A stretch of DNA of 64,000 bases. Source: Thunnus maccoyii (Eukaryota > Chordata > Actinopteri > Scombriformes > Scombridae). Made by a program: the position numbers and the translations under genes. This document shows, in pieces, positions 52,498-63,842 of this stretch. The notes under the pieces are model-generated. The model was not told the DNA's origin and searched no databases. It was given only the letters and a program-made list of their open reading frames with translations. Within the stretch, counting starts at the first letter, position 1. Each line of letters begins with the position of its first letter. The stretch lies in contig NC_056540.1 in the NCBI RefSeq assembly GCF_910596095.1, positions 20,050,501-20,114,500 of the forward strand, in the 5' to 3' direction.

Positions 52498-52611
52498 TAA
52501 TGTTTTAAGAATTCAAAGGGGAATAATCAAGGCGCATTTGATTCTGTGAATCAAAAGTAGGTTAAAAAAAAAAAGGCTGAGGGACTTTTTATAGGTCATA
52601 CTTACTTGTGC

Positions 52612-52893
52612 CAACGGTTCCCAACCTGGGGGTTGGGATCTCACAAGGGACTGAGGGATAAATCTGAGGGGTCTTAGGAAATTTCAGCCACACAAATTCC
52701 TTTAATTTTTCTGTCTTTTCTCTCTTTCTTTTAAATTCTGAAATAGAGGAATAAAAACTGTTTATTGTATAACTATTACAAAAAATATTCAAGTTAAAAA
52801 TGGGAATACACCTCTTTGGTGCAATGCAATGTTGACGAGGAGTCAAAACAGTTTGTCTGAAGGATTACAAGTCAAAACTGTTGGGAACCACAG
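52612..52893. mobile_element. second copy of the CAGTGGTTCCCAACC family
   Basis: It begins CAACGGTTCCCAACCTGGGG and ends AACTGTTGGGAACCACAG, inverted termini shared with 10929-11257. ACTTACTT/ACTTACAT near the edges may be a diverged duplication, but the exact ends are unclear. Confidence 0.65.
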
Positions 52894-53066
52894 ACTTACA
52901 TATGCTACAGTTGGCTATATTATCAGTCTTAATGTGGACTCTGTTTTACTAGCAAATACTGTAATAAAGAAGCACATTTGGAAGACTGTATATATATATT
53001 TTTTTTCTTTTTCTGTTGATTGAAGATTGAGTTTTCTTTTTATTTATTAAACTAGATGTATATATC

Positions 53067-53525
53067 TTAAAGCCCCCCTCCACTCAAAAACATGTTTTTC
53101 TTATATTTTACTTCACTGTTTTTCTCTGTTTCCTGTTTTCAGAATGATGGATGTGTTTTCACATTCATCTGAAGAGGTGAAGGTAGGAGGACAATTTGTG
53201 ACATCACAAATATGTTGGAGACCAATCAAGCAACTTAAAGAAGTGTGATATACACTCTTATAACTTCCAGCACACATACATAAAGACTGGACTTCATGGT
53301 GAAGTAGGAGAAACATTGTTTTGAGCAGTTAAACATTTAAAATGAACAGTATTTACATATTCAAAGATTCTGAAGTTTTCGATGAAAGGAGAAAGTGTTG
53401 ATGTGCTTTTAAGAACTAACAAGTTAAATCAACTTTTCTTGTGGAAAAACCATATGTGACACACTTTATTTTTGAAAGGAGAGTCATTTTAAATGTCTCA
53501 GTGCATGACTAGAGGAGACCTTTAA
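53067..53525 (+). mobile_element. TTAAAGYCCCCCTCC family, copy 2
   Basis: It begins TTAAAGCCCCCCTCCACTCA and ends GGAGACCTTTAA, so both edges are TTAA. The reverse complement of the right end is TTAAAGGTCTCC, an imperfect inverted repeat. Best preserved of the three copies. Confidence 0.7.
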
Positions 53526-53879
53526 CCTTTAGTGATCATCACTGAGAAGAATGTGCATATGACTCAAAAATAGCCTGTAGATTTATTGGATTTCCTGGAT
53601 TAAGAATTAAATTAAAGTTTTCATTGGACTGATTGAAACCATGTAGTCATGATGTTTTGAAAACTTATCCAAAGCTCACAAATTGTGCATAGATCTGTGA
53701 GCCTTTTAGCTGGATTTGAGTCATTTTCAGCAGATTATTTCTTGATTAAATTAAGCAAAATTGCTACATGTTCATGCCAGTCTGTGGCCATGCTAGCAGA
53801 TTTGTGAGGGTGTAATGCTAATTGTAAAGAAAACCAAATTGTTAGATAAATCAAAGTATTGGATGCATTTTAATTTTTT

Positions 53880-54010
53880 CCTGATGATGGGGATGAAAAT
53901 CAGGATATTACGAAAGTCAGTCAGATTCATCCTCTGGAGACAATCGATATCAGCGCAGAATGTCATGACAGTCCATCCAAAAGTTGTTGAGATATTTAAT
54001 TCATGCTAAA
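53880..54010. repeat. fragment of the 'ATCCATCCAATAGTTGTTGA' family
   Basis: CAGTCAGATTCATCCTCTGG, GACAGTCCATCCAAAAGTTG and TTGAGATATTTAATTCATGC match the long copy at 61.2-61.8 kb. It lies just beyond the kdrl poly(A) signals. Confidence 0.6.
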
Positions 54011-54144
54011 TTGGCTAAAAAATCTTTTGAGCATTACCAGTTTGTGTTTTAATAAAATAGAGATGTAACTAGTTTTCTGTATTTCATGGTGTTTCCAGGG
54101 CTCCTCATTAAGATTTCTAAGTAATTAAGAGTCCAGACAGCAAG

Positions 54145-56268
54145 TAACGTATAAATATATAGATCTTTATTTATTTATTTACTTCATATGCTCAGTTAAC
54201 AGTGTTGGGGAACATTACTTTCAGTAAAACTAACTCGTTACACTACATGAACAACACAGGAAGAAAAGCTTGGTAGATGGTTTGAACTGCTGCAGGTTGT
54301 CATTAGTTGTGGTTATTTATCCAAATATATTTATCTTTGCGTTCATGTTTAAATCTTTGTATGTCATTGTAACAGCAGAAGCTGAGATGAAGCTTGAAAT
54401 TTAAGACAGATAAGAAGTCAACATAATCCATTAAGTGAAAACAATACATTGATGTTAGGTTGGCAAAAAAAAAAAAAATAATAGAACAAATACTGTAAAC
54501 GTTAATTTCCTATGTAAGATACTGATGTTAAATAGAAAAGCAAAATAAAATCAGTTCTTTGTAACATGTGACCGTCAACACTGCTTGATAATAATATAAT
54601 ATACCTTTAGAATACAAAAACATTATATTTGATATACAGTATCAGTGCATAATCATTTCCTCTCCACATAAACAACACGTTATACAAATAAGACATCATT
54701 TGGAAATACACAGGGCTTCAAAATATCCATTTTGTAGTTTACTCACTGACAAAAAACTGTTTTCTTTAGTGGTCAAAAAGCACAAAGCTAGCCGCTCTCC
54801 TACAGGGTATCTGTACTGTAATACATGTGTGAATGAAGGTTTGGTCCAAAGTACTTTCAATATATCCTGAATTACAACAAATGGTGTTAAAAACAAGGAG
54901 ATTTGAACACATAATAAAACCTACAGTGAACCAGAGCAGACTGGTGCTACTTTTATACACATGTAGAGTTTCTGTAGCCTGCCCTGCAAGCTTCACTAAC
55001 ACTTACGCACATGACGAAGGACGGAGAATACCTACACACACATTTCTGCAGAAGCAGATTCCCTCAGATTTACTACCAGTGAATACAGCAGCACGAACAG
55101 CATATAAATCTGGATTGAAGTGTCAATATCAGGAAGACTGAGCCGGTAAATCCTCAGGTTAACCTTTAAATATGTATCTAAATGTACAACAGAACTGGAT
55201 GACTAAGTGACAGTGTTTACAAACTAAATAAATACACAATTTATTCTTACTAGTGCTTTTGAAGAAGACTGTTCCTATGAAATCCTGTTCCAATCTCATG
55301 TTTCTAATGTTTGTACACAAGAAAATAAACAAATTCATGAGGCTCTCTGGTTTTCCTTTTCGCTGTCATTCTTAGTTTGACCGAGCAAAAAACACAAAGC
55401 GTTTGAGTTTCTTCAACACCAGATCGGACAGGAGGAAGAATCGAAATATAACTCTTCATTTAAATGCCTTCGAGGTTGAGCTGTAAAGTTAAATGTGAAG
55501 CCGTCTGGTCTTTCTCTCAGCTCTACCCTGTTTCCTCCATTAACATGTGATTTTCCATAACTTGGAGAGCTTAAAAAAAAGAGCTAGATGACAGAGTACC
55601 CCTCTCCTCTGTCACTCTGGGTCAACCTGAGTTAGTTGAGCTTTAATGAAAATACAGGAGCAATTACACCTCAAATAAGAGACCTTTCATAATTAATAAT
55701 CAATGTCATATTGGTATCCATCTGCTTTTTGCTTTAAGCAAAACTGAACCTTCATATGGACGGATGTAGCCGTATTAGAAAATACTTTCCAGTTTTTAAT
55801 TTATGAAAAGAAAATTAAAACAGATAAAATAGTCTCTATATAAACTTGAAAAGCCTCAAATTGTAGTATGTTTGAATCTGTGGTAAAGTTGGAATCTTTG
55901 CGGTTTTTCACAGTAGATCAAAGAAATACCTGAGCCTGTTTTCAGCTGTTTGACATATCACAGTGAATGTGGAACGGACCAGCAGCATAAACGTCAGCCT
56001 ACGTCTGAAAACTGGGAAGGAATGATGAACAGTTTACAGGTTTCCTTTAGTTGCACAGCAGGTGCCCTGTAAGTTGGAAGATGCTAGTTACAGTTGTTTC
56101 ATGAGTCATTTCAGAGTGTCTTTTCTAAACACTTTGAGAGAAAATATCACTTTTTTTCCCTCTCAAATGTTTGGTAAAGAACAGTCCACAGATTAGAGTC
56201 AAAACAGAGGAGAACAAAGCAAAGGCTCTGAGGCTGTCGGTCAGACTCTCCAGGGGTGAAGCAGGAGG
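54145..56268 (-). terminator. kdrl: kdrl 3' UTR and overlapping poly(A) signals
   Basis: The - strand shows three overlapping AATAAA hexamers in 54179-54166, about 2.1 kb after the stop. The stretch has no coding signal. The length is plausible for a VEGFR 3' UTR, but the end is inferred. Confidence 0.5.
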
Positions 56269-56452
56269 TTACACAGGTGGGGTGGAGTAGCGCACCACGT
56301 AGTTGTAGTCAGGCGGCGGGCTGTGACACTCCAGGTCAGCATCCAGGGCTGAATCATCCAGACTGAAGTCCAGAGAGGAAACAGTTGGTGGATATTTCTC
56401 CTTTTCTGTGTCAGTTAGCACTGACTCTTTGCTCTTACTCGCTGCCTTCATG
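56269..56452 (-). CDS. kdrl: kdrl last exon (C-terminus)
   Basis: The acceptor is TATTTTCAG. One base completes GCC (Ala), then 60 codons and [13 protein letters not shown] and [13 protein letters not shown] are FLT1-like; two tyrosines in the last 12 residues are candidate phosphosites. The intron before it is 2.6 kb. Confidence 0.9.
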
Positions 56453-59400
56453 CTGAAAATACACACAGACAAACAGAATATATACATAAGCAGGAAATAT
56501 CACCATCACAAGGCTGCTGTTACACTAATCTGTCACTATATGGAAGCAGGTTTTATGCCCTTTACACTCAAAAATGTGTTTTCCTTGTCGTGAATTCACT
56601 GTGATGTTTGAGCATCACTGTGTAGGACAATGAATGTGCAGTCTGATACTAGAAGCCTGGGAAAGTTTCTCTTTGCTCACAAGTATAATTCTGTGTAATC
56701 ACAACTAGGAAGTGAATCATGGTCCAGTATGAAGTAGCAGACATCTTATGATCAGTAGTCAAACTTCAGAAAATTTCGAAGCATTTTTTGTATATTCATA
56801 GATTTTTTCAATGAGGGAGAAGGAATAGATGTAATTTTAAGGATGTTTAACGAGGTATTTGAACTTTTTTTGTGGAAAAACCATATGAGATTCAAATTAT
56901 TGTCTTAAAACATGTGTGGATAGGATCTTTAATCCTGCAGCAAAAAGAACGGCAACAAAAATGCCTCCTGGTTCTGTCATGATCTCAATTTTAAAATGTA
57001 TCCGCTGTCTTCAAAAAGTTCGCTTCATTTCTCCTAGTCGTGCCAGCATAAATGTGCCTAATAGAGATGAACACATCATCAGCCTTTTACAATAAACAGA
57101 CACTGCTAATTGCAAAAAAACACTGAAAAACAAACACAGACACAACAAACCAATGTGGCGTAACAGCATGATCAGCTGACTTTCCGGTAAAGAGATGAGA
57201 CACAGGACCAAAATTTGCCACAAGGCTTTTCTCTAAATGCATGACTATGTCCTCTTTAAAATATTTTAAACCCCTATATCAAGACTTTTTATATGATTGC
57301 AGAGTCTTTAAAATGATTATAATGTACTAAGGTTTTTATTTGTAGAAAAAACTATCAGGGTGAAAACTGGTGCTGCGGTAAACAAACAACTGTGAACTTA
57401 TCAACCCTTCTGTGAGACAAGATTGTTTTTTCCAAGAGAACTTGACTTAATCGCTTTCACAATGGAACCAGGAGTTGTTTTGATGTTTTTAGATGGAAAA
57501 AATGCTCCTTGTGAAGCTGTGCGACCACACAAACCTTTCCTCATTCATATATTATGTAATCAATCATCCTGAGATTTTCTGCTTCATTTGATACTCAGAA
57601 TATGAGTAATTGCCTGCTATTGTCTTTGGAGGTTGCCAAGGGTTTCCAGAGCTCCTCTCTCGAGGCCAAAGGGTCAGAGCCCAGCAGGGGTAAGTGACAC
57701 CGCTGTACTGGAATGCTTCCTTGATGAAAACCTGCTAAACCAGGCATCAAAAATAGATGACAATAGTACAATGTGAATTGAAATGAGTCATCTTAATGCA
57801 GTTTACAGAAGTTCTTTGCTCTAAAAATCAGCGCTGACTTAAAGCTGTCCTGCGTGTTTAGGATTGCTGAAGGCTGAGGGATTAACAGGTGGACTTGTGA
57901 TAAACAAAAGGAGCCGTGGAGGCTTTTGTAAACCCCTCCTAAGTTCAAAGGTGGCAGTGATTGAGCGGTTGCCCAGCAAGGAAGTCCTCCCCTCAAAGTA
58001 TAGATCATTCTCTGCATGCCTGGACTGATTGTCTTTGCCATGGCAGGGGCCCTGATGACACGAGCGGGACGGTAACGAGTCTCTTTAGCCTTGACACCAG
58101 TTTCTGAGGTTTTAAAGAGACGTGAGAGGATGTGGGTGTTTGTAGAAGTGAGGAGATTAATTACAGCACTACAGACGGTGACATTAACTTGTCTTACACT
58201 CTTTCGTCTTTAACGTAACAGAGATTTGTGGAACATTAACATTTGCTTTATTGCTGTTCCTCCGTTTAATCTTTTAAGTGGAAACCACAATACTTTGAAG
58301 GAGTATCAATAACTGCTACTGTGCAGAGAACAGCAGAATAATGATGTGAGGTTTAAAGTGTAATTACTGAGTTCAGGGGTATGACCATGAAAATTAACCC
58401 GGTCCTGGCTGCTGTACTTAATATCTAAGCCTTAAGACACCTACAGAGACCCTCATAAGAAAAAGATTTACAGAAACTTTACTCAGATTTGACTTTATCC
58501 TCAGATAACCTTGTAAACAAGAACATATTGTCTCAGTGTTTTTTCCGCTTTCTTTCAGTTTTATATACTTTTCTTCACAGGATCCACATCTTAAAGTCAT
58601 CAGATGATCCACAGGATTTTGGGGAATACATTGTAGACGTACGTCACTCTTGAGATCATTTGTTACCTAGCAGTGGATAACAGCGGACAGCTGTGACTCA
58701 TAAGTTAAATCAAGATGGGAGGAATGTCATTCAGGACTCTTTTGGTGAAAACAAAGAGGTTTTAGTGTGTGCTCTTAAAACAGCTGAAACGTCCTTCAGT
58801 TTGTAACCTTCAAGCTTCATCCCCCCCACTTTTCCTTTGTTTATCTTCAGAAAACTAGCCACTGACTTCTTTGTGGGCCAGCAGCAACTTTGTGTGTGTG
58901 TGTGTGTGTGTGTATGACAATTATTGTGTCTACATTCCAGCACATCAGGGAGGTTTCCAAGCAATATTCTGCACTCTCTTCCAGTGTATATATGTGTTAA
59001 TGTATGATTGTCAGAGCATGTAGAGGGTGCTGATGTGGTTTAGTGTACGTACGCCAGAGCCATGATGCTCAGCGGTCGGCCTGCCAACGATTCCAATCGC
59101 TTCAGAGTCTTCATGTTGTCAGAGGACAAACCCATCCCGCTGTCTGACTGACCGCCCTGTTGAGGATGGAGAGACGGACAGAAAGTCATTAATTAAAACT
59201 CCAAATGCCATCTTTCTTTCTTTCTCTCTTTTTTTCTTATCTAAGGTGAACAAATATCTAAAAATAAGAAATAAAGTAAACTTTGTTTCTATAGAATCTT
59301 TCAAAAATGTTACAAAATGCTCAAACAGGTCAAACAGTGATATTTCACCAAAAAAAAAACCCCAAAAAACTCAAAATCATAAAAGTGTTAAGAGTAATAA

Positions 59401-62400
59401 TTTATAAAACTGGCTGCCTATACAGGTAGGTTTTTAAAATGTGGCACAGATTCAGAGTTTGTTCTTCAGTGTTGGAGCTAAAACAGTAGAAGTATGATCC
59501 CTCTTTGCTCTGAGCCTGGACCGGTTTGAGAGGCAGACTTTCTTGATGCAGAATAAGGAGTTAAAGATCAGAAATATATAGCCGAGCCAAACCACGAACA
59601 ACTTTAAAAGCAATCAACAGCAGCACTGTAGAGATGTGTGTGCTCTCTTCATCTAGTGTTGGTCTGACGCCTTGCCGCTGCATTCTGCACAAATTGCTGC
59701 ATCATATTGAACATAGTGCAACTAATGAATTGTAATAGTTGAGACTAGAGAAAATAAGCATGGATAATTGCTCAGCTATGTTTTTGGGAAGCACTGGTTT
59801 TATTTTGAATTTGGCAAAAATTTGCATTTGTACAAAGCAAAACTGTACAAGACTCTTGTGATGATTGAAGTTGATGTTTGGATAAAAAAACAACTCCTAC
59901 ATTTCTGTGTGAACGTTTTAGGATAGCTGTGGACTTTCCAAGGTGGGGCTGGCGGTTAGAAATATGATAAGCACCAATAACCAGAACTTCAGTTTTATCA
60001 TAACTCAGTTGGAGAAAGTTGGAGGCAATCCAGTGTTTGATGGCAGCAGTGCAGGGAATCCTGATTCTCGGGACTAAATGAAACATACAAACTTGTATCT
60101 GTAGGACATGGTGTTGATATGACAAGTAGTAGCAACAAACTGAACAAAATCGAGCCAAGTATTAAGTCTGCTGGGATCTCACATGACATAAGAGCAGAGG
60201 AATAAAGTTATCAACAGCTACTTTGAACACTGGATGAAAACCAATTCAAAGCAGTTTTAAAATGAATGTTATACCCTCTCATACAGTAAACAGTAAGATT
60301 GAGGATCCAGGGTGGAGTGTCTGGTTTAGCGTCAGGATGAATAACTCACCCCATGGTTCTCATTTGTCCCGTCCTCTATGGTAACCTCGTCGAAGGTTTT
60401 CACACTAGCGGGACGGATCTTGATGTTCCTGGCAAAAAAAGAAAAAAAAATTCCAGGGTAAGACTCCAAAATAAAAATGTTCTGTTTCTGTTCAGAGAAT
60501 CGTTTGATTACACTGGAGCCAAGAGGCAAAGTTCAGCAACAAAACCGCAGGAACTTAATCACTTAGATCAACAACGTGTAGCATCTATGACATTGTACTT
60601 TGAAAACACACCTTGTTGACTTTGCATTTCAACACTGAGAGGCTAAAACGACTGCTTAATTTAGCTTAAGGGGTAACTGTCATTACTGCTTTTCAACACC
60701 TCCTCAATAAACACACTTGGAGGATCTGTGAAAACCCAAGAGCTCAAACAAATGTTATTTTAAGTGGACATAAATCTAAAGGGAGGCGCTACGGTTTTTG
60801 GGGAAATTCCTTACAGAAGCCACAATACTAAAAGCTCTCTGGCCATCGAGCTGGCCATGTGGTGTTCTTATCATGTGCCAATCTGGTCTGTCATTGTCCT
60901 CAAGTCAGACCTTAATGTTCTGCTGGAAGAGTTTAGTCTGAGTGCTGCAGGAACAGTAATTGTTTTGGATAATATTCAGTGCAAAGTGGGAAAATGATTT
61001 AGGCATTTCCTTTGCATAACAGACCACAGTGTTGGAACTGTAACAATTTGAGGGTAGGTTTACATGCCTTCAAGATAAGGAGATTTATTTCCTTTGAATG
61101 TCTTAACAAGTTCATTGGGGACTGTAACAGATTTGAGCCAATAAGATTAAGAGTCTACAGCCATGCTAGCGGCTCTGTGAGGCTGTGCGTAGACACAGAG
61201 GTGCTTTGAGCAAAATGCAAATGTCAACATGCTAATATGCTCATGATTACAATGCTAACATACTAATGTTTAGCAGGTATAATGTTTACCATGTTCACCA
61301 TCTAGGTTTTCTGTGTTAGCATGCTAACACTTGCTAATTAGCACTGAACACAAAGTACAGTTGAGGCTGATGGGAATGTTGTCAGTTTTGCAGATGTGGT
61401 AGACAAATGGCAATTCATAAAAATGTTGTCAAGGTTGCAGACAAACACAAATGTCAAACTCATGGTGGCACTAGACAAAAAGTCAGAGAATCACAAAAGT
61501 CAGCAGGATTCATCCTCTGGGAACCATGAATATCTGCACAAAATTTTGTGCCAATCAGTTTAGTGGATGTTGAAATGTTTTACAGGATAAGTGAAAACTC
61601 AGTAGTGCTAGAGGAAAAGTCAAGGTATCTCCCTAAGTGATAAGAATATTTGTACTAAATTTCCTGGCAATCCATCCAATAGTTGTTGAAATATTTCAGT
61701 CTGGACCACAGTGATAGACTGACCAATCATTGCCTAACATTGTCATGAGCCACGGTGCGAGCATGGCTAAAATCATCTCAGCATTGAGAAGATTAGATAA
61801 AATAGTTAGTCTGTGAGTACATGAGTTTACAGTTACAGCCTGTTTTATGTAAACTAGACAATGAGCAATGATTCATGTTCTCACCAGTTGCCCCCTGAGT
61901 CGCGGTGTGAGACGGGCCGTGTTGGCGTCTCCTCTGATGGCTTGGTGGCAGACGGGTCTCCCACCTTGGCCAGCAAGGCTGTGTTGATGGGTATGTAATG
62001 CTTCCCCTCCTAAATCAACCAAGCAGAGACAAAACATCTTAGAGTGCAGCCTTACGCTTGCACAGTGTAAAGTATAAAGCGCTGAGGGCGATACGGTGTG
62101 CACACTATGTAAACACACACATCCACAGGTCGTGGCGAGCAGCCATAGAAACTAAGGTCATGCCTAATAAATCCAATACAATGCGCATGATTTTGGTGGA
62201 GACTGCAGAGTCCATGACCAGCCTTCCTGTACAGTAACAATAGCTTTATTAATGAGAGTCAAAACCCTCTACTGTTCTCTCTGTCCAGTCTAGATTGTTT
62301 CTCATGAGAATAGGTTTCACAGACTCATTTGTAATGCAACATGTTATAGTTTTTATGTGATGTGTTGTCTGGCTTTGTCTTTATATCCTATTAATTCACT

Positions 62401-63842
62401 GATCAATCTACAGTCTTCTGTAGTCACTGTAGCAGTAGTGAAATTTAATTCCTTTATTGTGTGCGTATCTGTCTGCAGTAATGTAAAATCTGGACAAGAA
62501 GCCAGTTCTCTTTAGTGGCTGGAAGTAGGAACTTGACTGTAGGCATCTTGTACATCCTGATGATTGAAAATGATCTGGTCTTGTTACGGCTCAGGCCAAT
62601 TTTCTATCATCAGTGAGAGTTGAGGCTAAGTGCCCTTCCCTTTTCAATTTCCTTCTCCTTTTTCCATCCATCTTCCTTTTTTAGTATCATCTTGTTATTC
62701 CTTTGGTACAAGAATATTTATTATTTTATTTCAGTCCCTCATTAAGATACAAAGTATACAGCCATAACTTATTTTGTGCTTTAGGGAGGTAAAGATGAGA
62801 GCTTCAAATATGTTGTTCATAGTCACATGAATTGAGAATAGGACTAGAAGTCGTCACAAATTCACTTTATCTGAGAGAGACCAGTATAATTAAACAAAAA
62901 ACAAAGAGACCCGATCCAAAAGGGACCTGAAGCAAGTGAGACCCAGTCTGACATAGACACAATTCTAAGTGCTGTTGACCTGAACAGACTCAAATAGAAA
63001 AAGAGTAGGAATACATGTCATATTTTCAAACACTAAAGATTCTCCGTTTTGCCTCAAAAAACTATTTTTTCTTCCGTGATGATTATGATGTGTCGGCCCA
63101 ATTTGGGTCCCTTGGTTAGCAGCAACCAAGTGGTCAGATGAAGACATCTAAATTGAAAAATGAATGTTTCTAAATGTTTACATGAAAACCAAATACTGTG
63201 ATTTTTCCTGCGAGTATTTTGCAACTTTTTTGACTGATGGGAACAGGGCTGTTTTACATTCTTACCAAATCTATTAACTTTCAACAGTTTGTGACATTTC
63301 ACAACATTCATGCCACACAATGATACTTTGTGTCAAAGAATGAAAAAGTTTTTCCATGCATTCAGACATGTGGTTCCTCTTACGAGGCTGATAGTACCAT
63401 TTCTAAGGGAGCTAAGTGTTTGTGATGACTGTTACTTCCCCTCTCCGTCACTCTGAACACACCCACACTGCATCTCCTTTTAGAAGTCTGATCAGTGAGT
63501 GTCAGCAGTGATTGTGCTCATAATGCAGAACTATTGACAAATATTATTCAAAGAAGTGTCTGGTTGGTTAGAATTCCAAGAATATGAGTAAATTAAATCT
63601 ACCGTCATGAGTTTTTAGGGTGAGTTCACATCACAGCTGTTGATGATAAACTTTCTCTCAGATATTTCTGAGAATGGAAGTTCTGTTCAAATCATATGTG
63701 GTGTTCAAACAGCACACTCTAGTTTGTCTATCATACCTGCTGCACGCTGGCCTGAAGCAGGTCTCCCAGTCTTTCCACCAGCTCAGTGAAGGTCGGCCGC
63801 TCCTGTGGCTCCCCCTGCCAGCAGTCCAACATGGTCTGATAT
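56269..63842 (-). CDS. kdrl: VEGF receptor tyrosine kinase, C-terminal exons only (KDR-like, VEGFR4)
   Basis: An endothelial receptor tyrosine kinase; only its last five exons lie in the window. Exons on the - strand are 63842-63737, 62009-61885, 60428-60350, 59156-59053 and 56452-56269, 598 nt with matching phases. They encode the end of the kinase domain ([20 protein letters not shown]), the Tyr1175-like site [42 protein letters not shown] and the end [17 protein letters not shown]. The middle resembles KDR; the first tyrosine site and the last segment resemble FLT1. kdrl is chosen because zebrafish kdrl is, as I recall, linked to chic1 and cdx4. flt1 or kdr cannot be excluded from the tail alone. 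The gene is truncated by the window edge; more exons lie beyond 64000. Confidence 0.85.
56551..56933 (+). mobile_element. TTAAAG family, copy 3, in the last kdrl intron
   Basis: The left end is eroded (TTATGCCCTTTACACTCAAA) and the right end is GGATAGGATCTTTAA. Inner GTGGAAAAACCATATGAGAT matches copy 2. It starts 98 bp from the last kdrl exon. Confidence 0.65.
58890..58913 (+). repeat. (GT)n microsatellite
   Basis: About 12 GT units in the last kdrl intron. Confidence 0.9.
59053..59156 (-). CDS. kdrl: kdrl exon: DSGM segment
   Basis: The acceptor is CTCAACAG and the donor GTACGT. It encodes [34 protein letters not shown]. Human KDR has NQTDSGMVLASEELKTL here. Confidence 0.9.
59800..60190 (-). 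mobile_element. L2-like LINE reverse-transcriptase fragment in kdrl intron
   Basis: The - strand reads [14 protein letters not shown] (eroded form of the VLGPILFSLY motif), SLYVSFSP where YADDTQLY would be expected, and then, in another frame, [20 protein letters not shown]. The last is the [17 protein letters not shown] block of fish L2/CR1-group LINEs. Frameshifts and the lost YADD active site show it is dead. It lies between the DSGM and RPASVKTF exons, in the same sense as kdrl. Confidence 0.75.
60350..60428 (-). CDS. kdrl: kdrl exon: RPASVKTF segment
   Basis: The acceptor is TTTTGCCAG and the donor GTGAGT. It encodes [26 protein letters not shown]; the human KDR counterpart is KSRPVSVKTFEDI. 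Confidence 0.9.
61220..61765. repeat. long copy of the 'TTAGCATGCTAAC / ATCCATCCAATAGTTGTTGA' family
   Basis: Between kdrl exons, 120 bp from the HYIPI exon. Ordered blocks: ACATGCTAATATGCTCATGA, AGCAGGTATAATGTTTACCA, TTAGCATGCTAACACTTGCT, AATTAGCACTGAACACAAAG, AGGATTCATCCTCTGGGAAC, CAATCCATCCAATAGTTGTT. It contains internal direct repeats of about 100 bp. A repeat I know from many percomorph introns. Confidence 0.65.
61885..62009 (-). CDS. kdrl: kdrl exon: tail with Tyr1175-like site
   Basis: The acceptor is TTGATTTAG and the donor GTGAGA. It begins [18 protein letters not shown]. The Tyr aligns with KDR Tyr1175 (GKDYIVLP) and FLT1 Tyr1169 (GKDYIPIN), the PLC-gamma docking site. It ends in a Ser/Thr/Pro-rich stretch. 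Confidence 0.9.
62010..63736 (-). other. kdrl: kdrl intron upstream of the HYIPI exon
   Basis: 1.7 kb, AT-rich, non-coding; no recognised repeat. Confidence 0.6.
63737..63842 (-). CDS. kdrl: kdrl exon: end of kinase domain
   Basis: The acceptor is GCTCGTAG and the donor GTATGA. It encodes [35 protein letters not shown], i.e. kinase subdomain XI with the conserved CW...RPTF. The first base finishes a codon from an exon outside the window. Confidence 0.93.

Larger units (their letters stand above)
42442..54140. other. cdx4-kdrl intergenic region
   Basis: 11.7 kb with no recognised gene. Apart from the entries listed separately (LINE tail, MITEs, family A pair, tandem duplication, orphan frame), the rest, for example 45100-48100 and 51000-52100, shows nothing I can name. 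It holds the cdx4 promoter on the left side. Confidence 0.5.

Noticed and set aside
56269-56487. Calling the receptor flt1 from the PPPDYN..V.YSTPP end
   Set aside because: Middle exons are KDR-like and the chic1/cdx4 linkage points to kdrl; flt1 kept only as an alternative.
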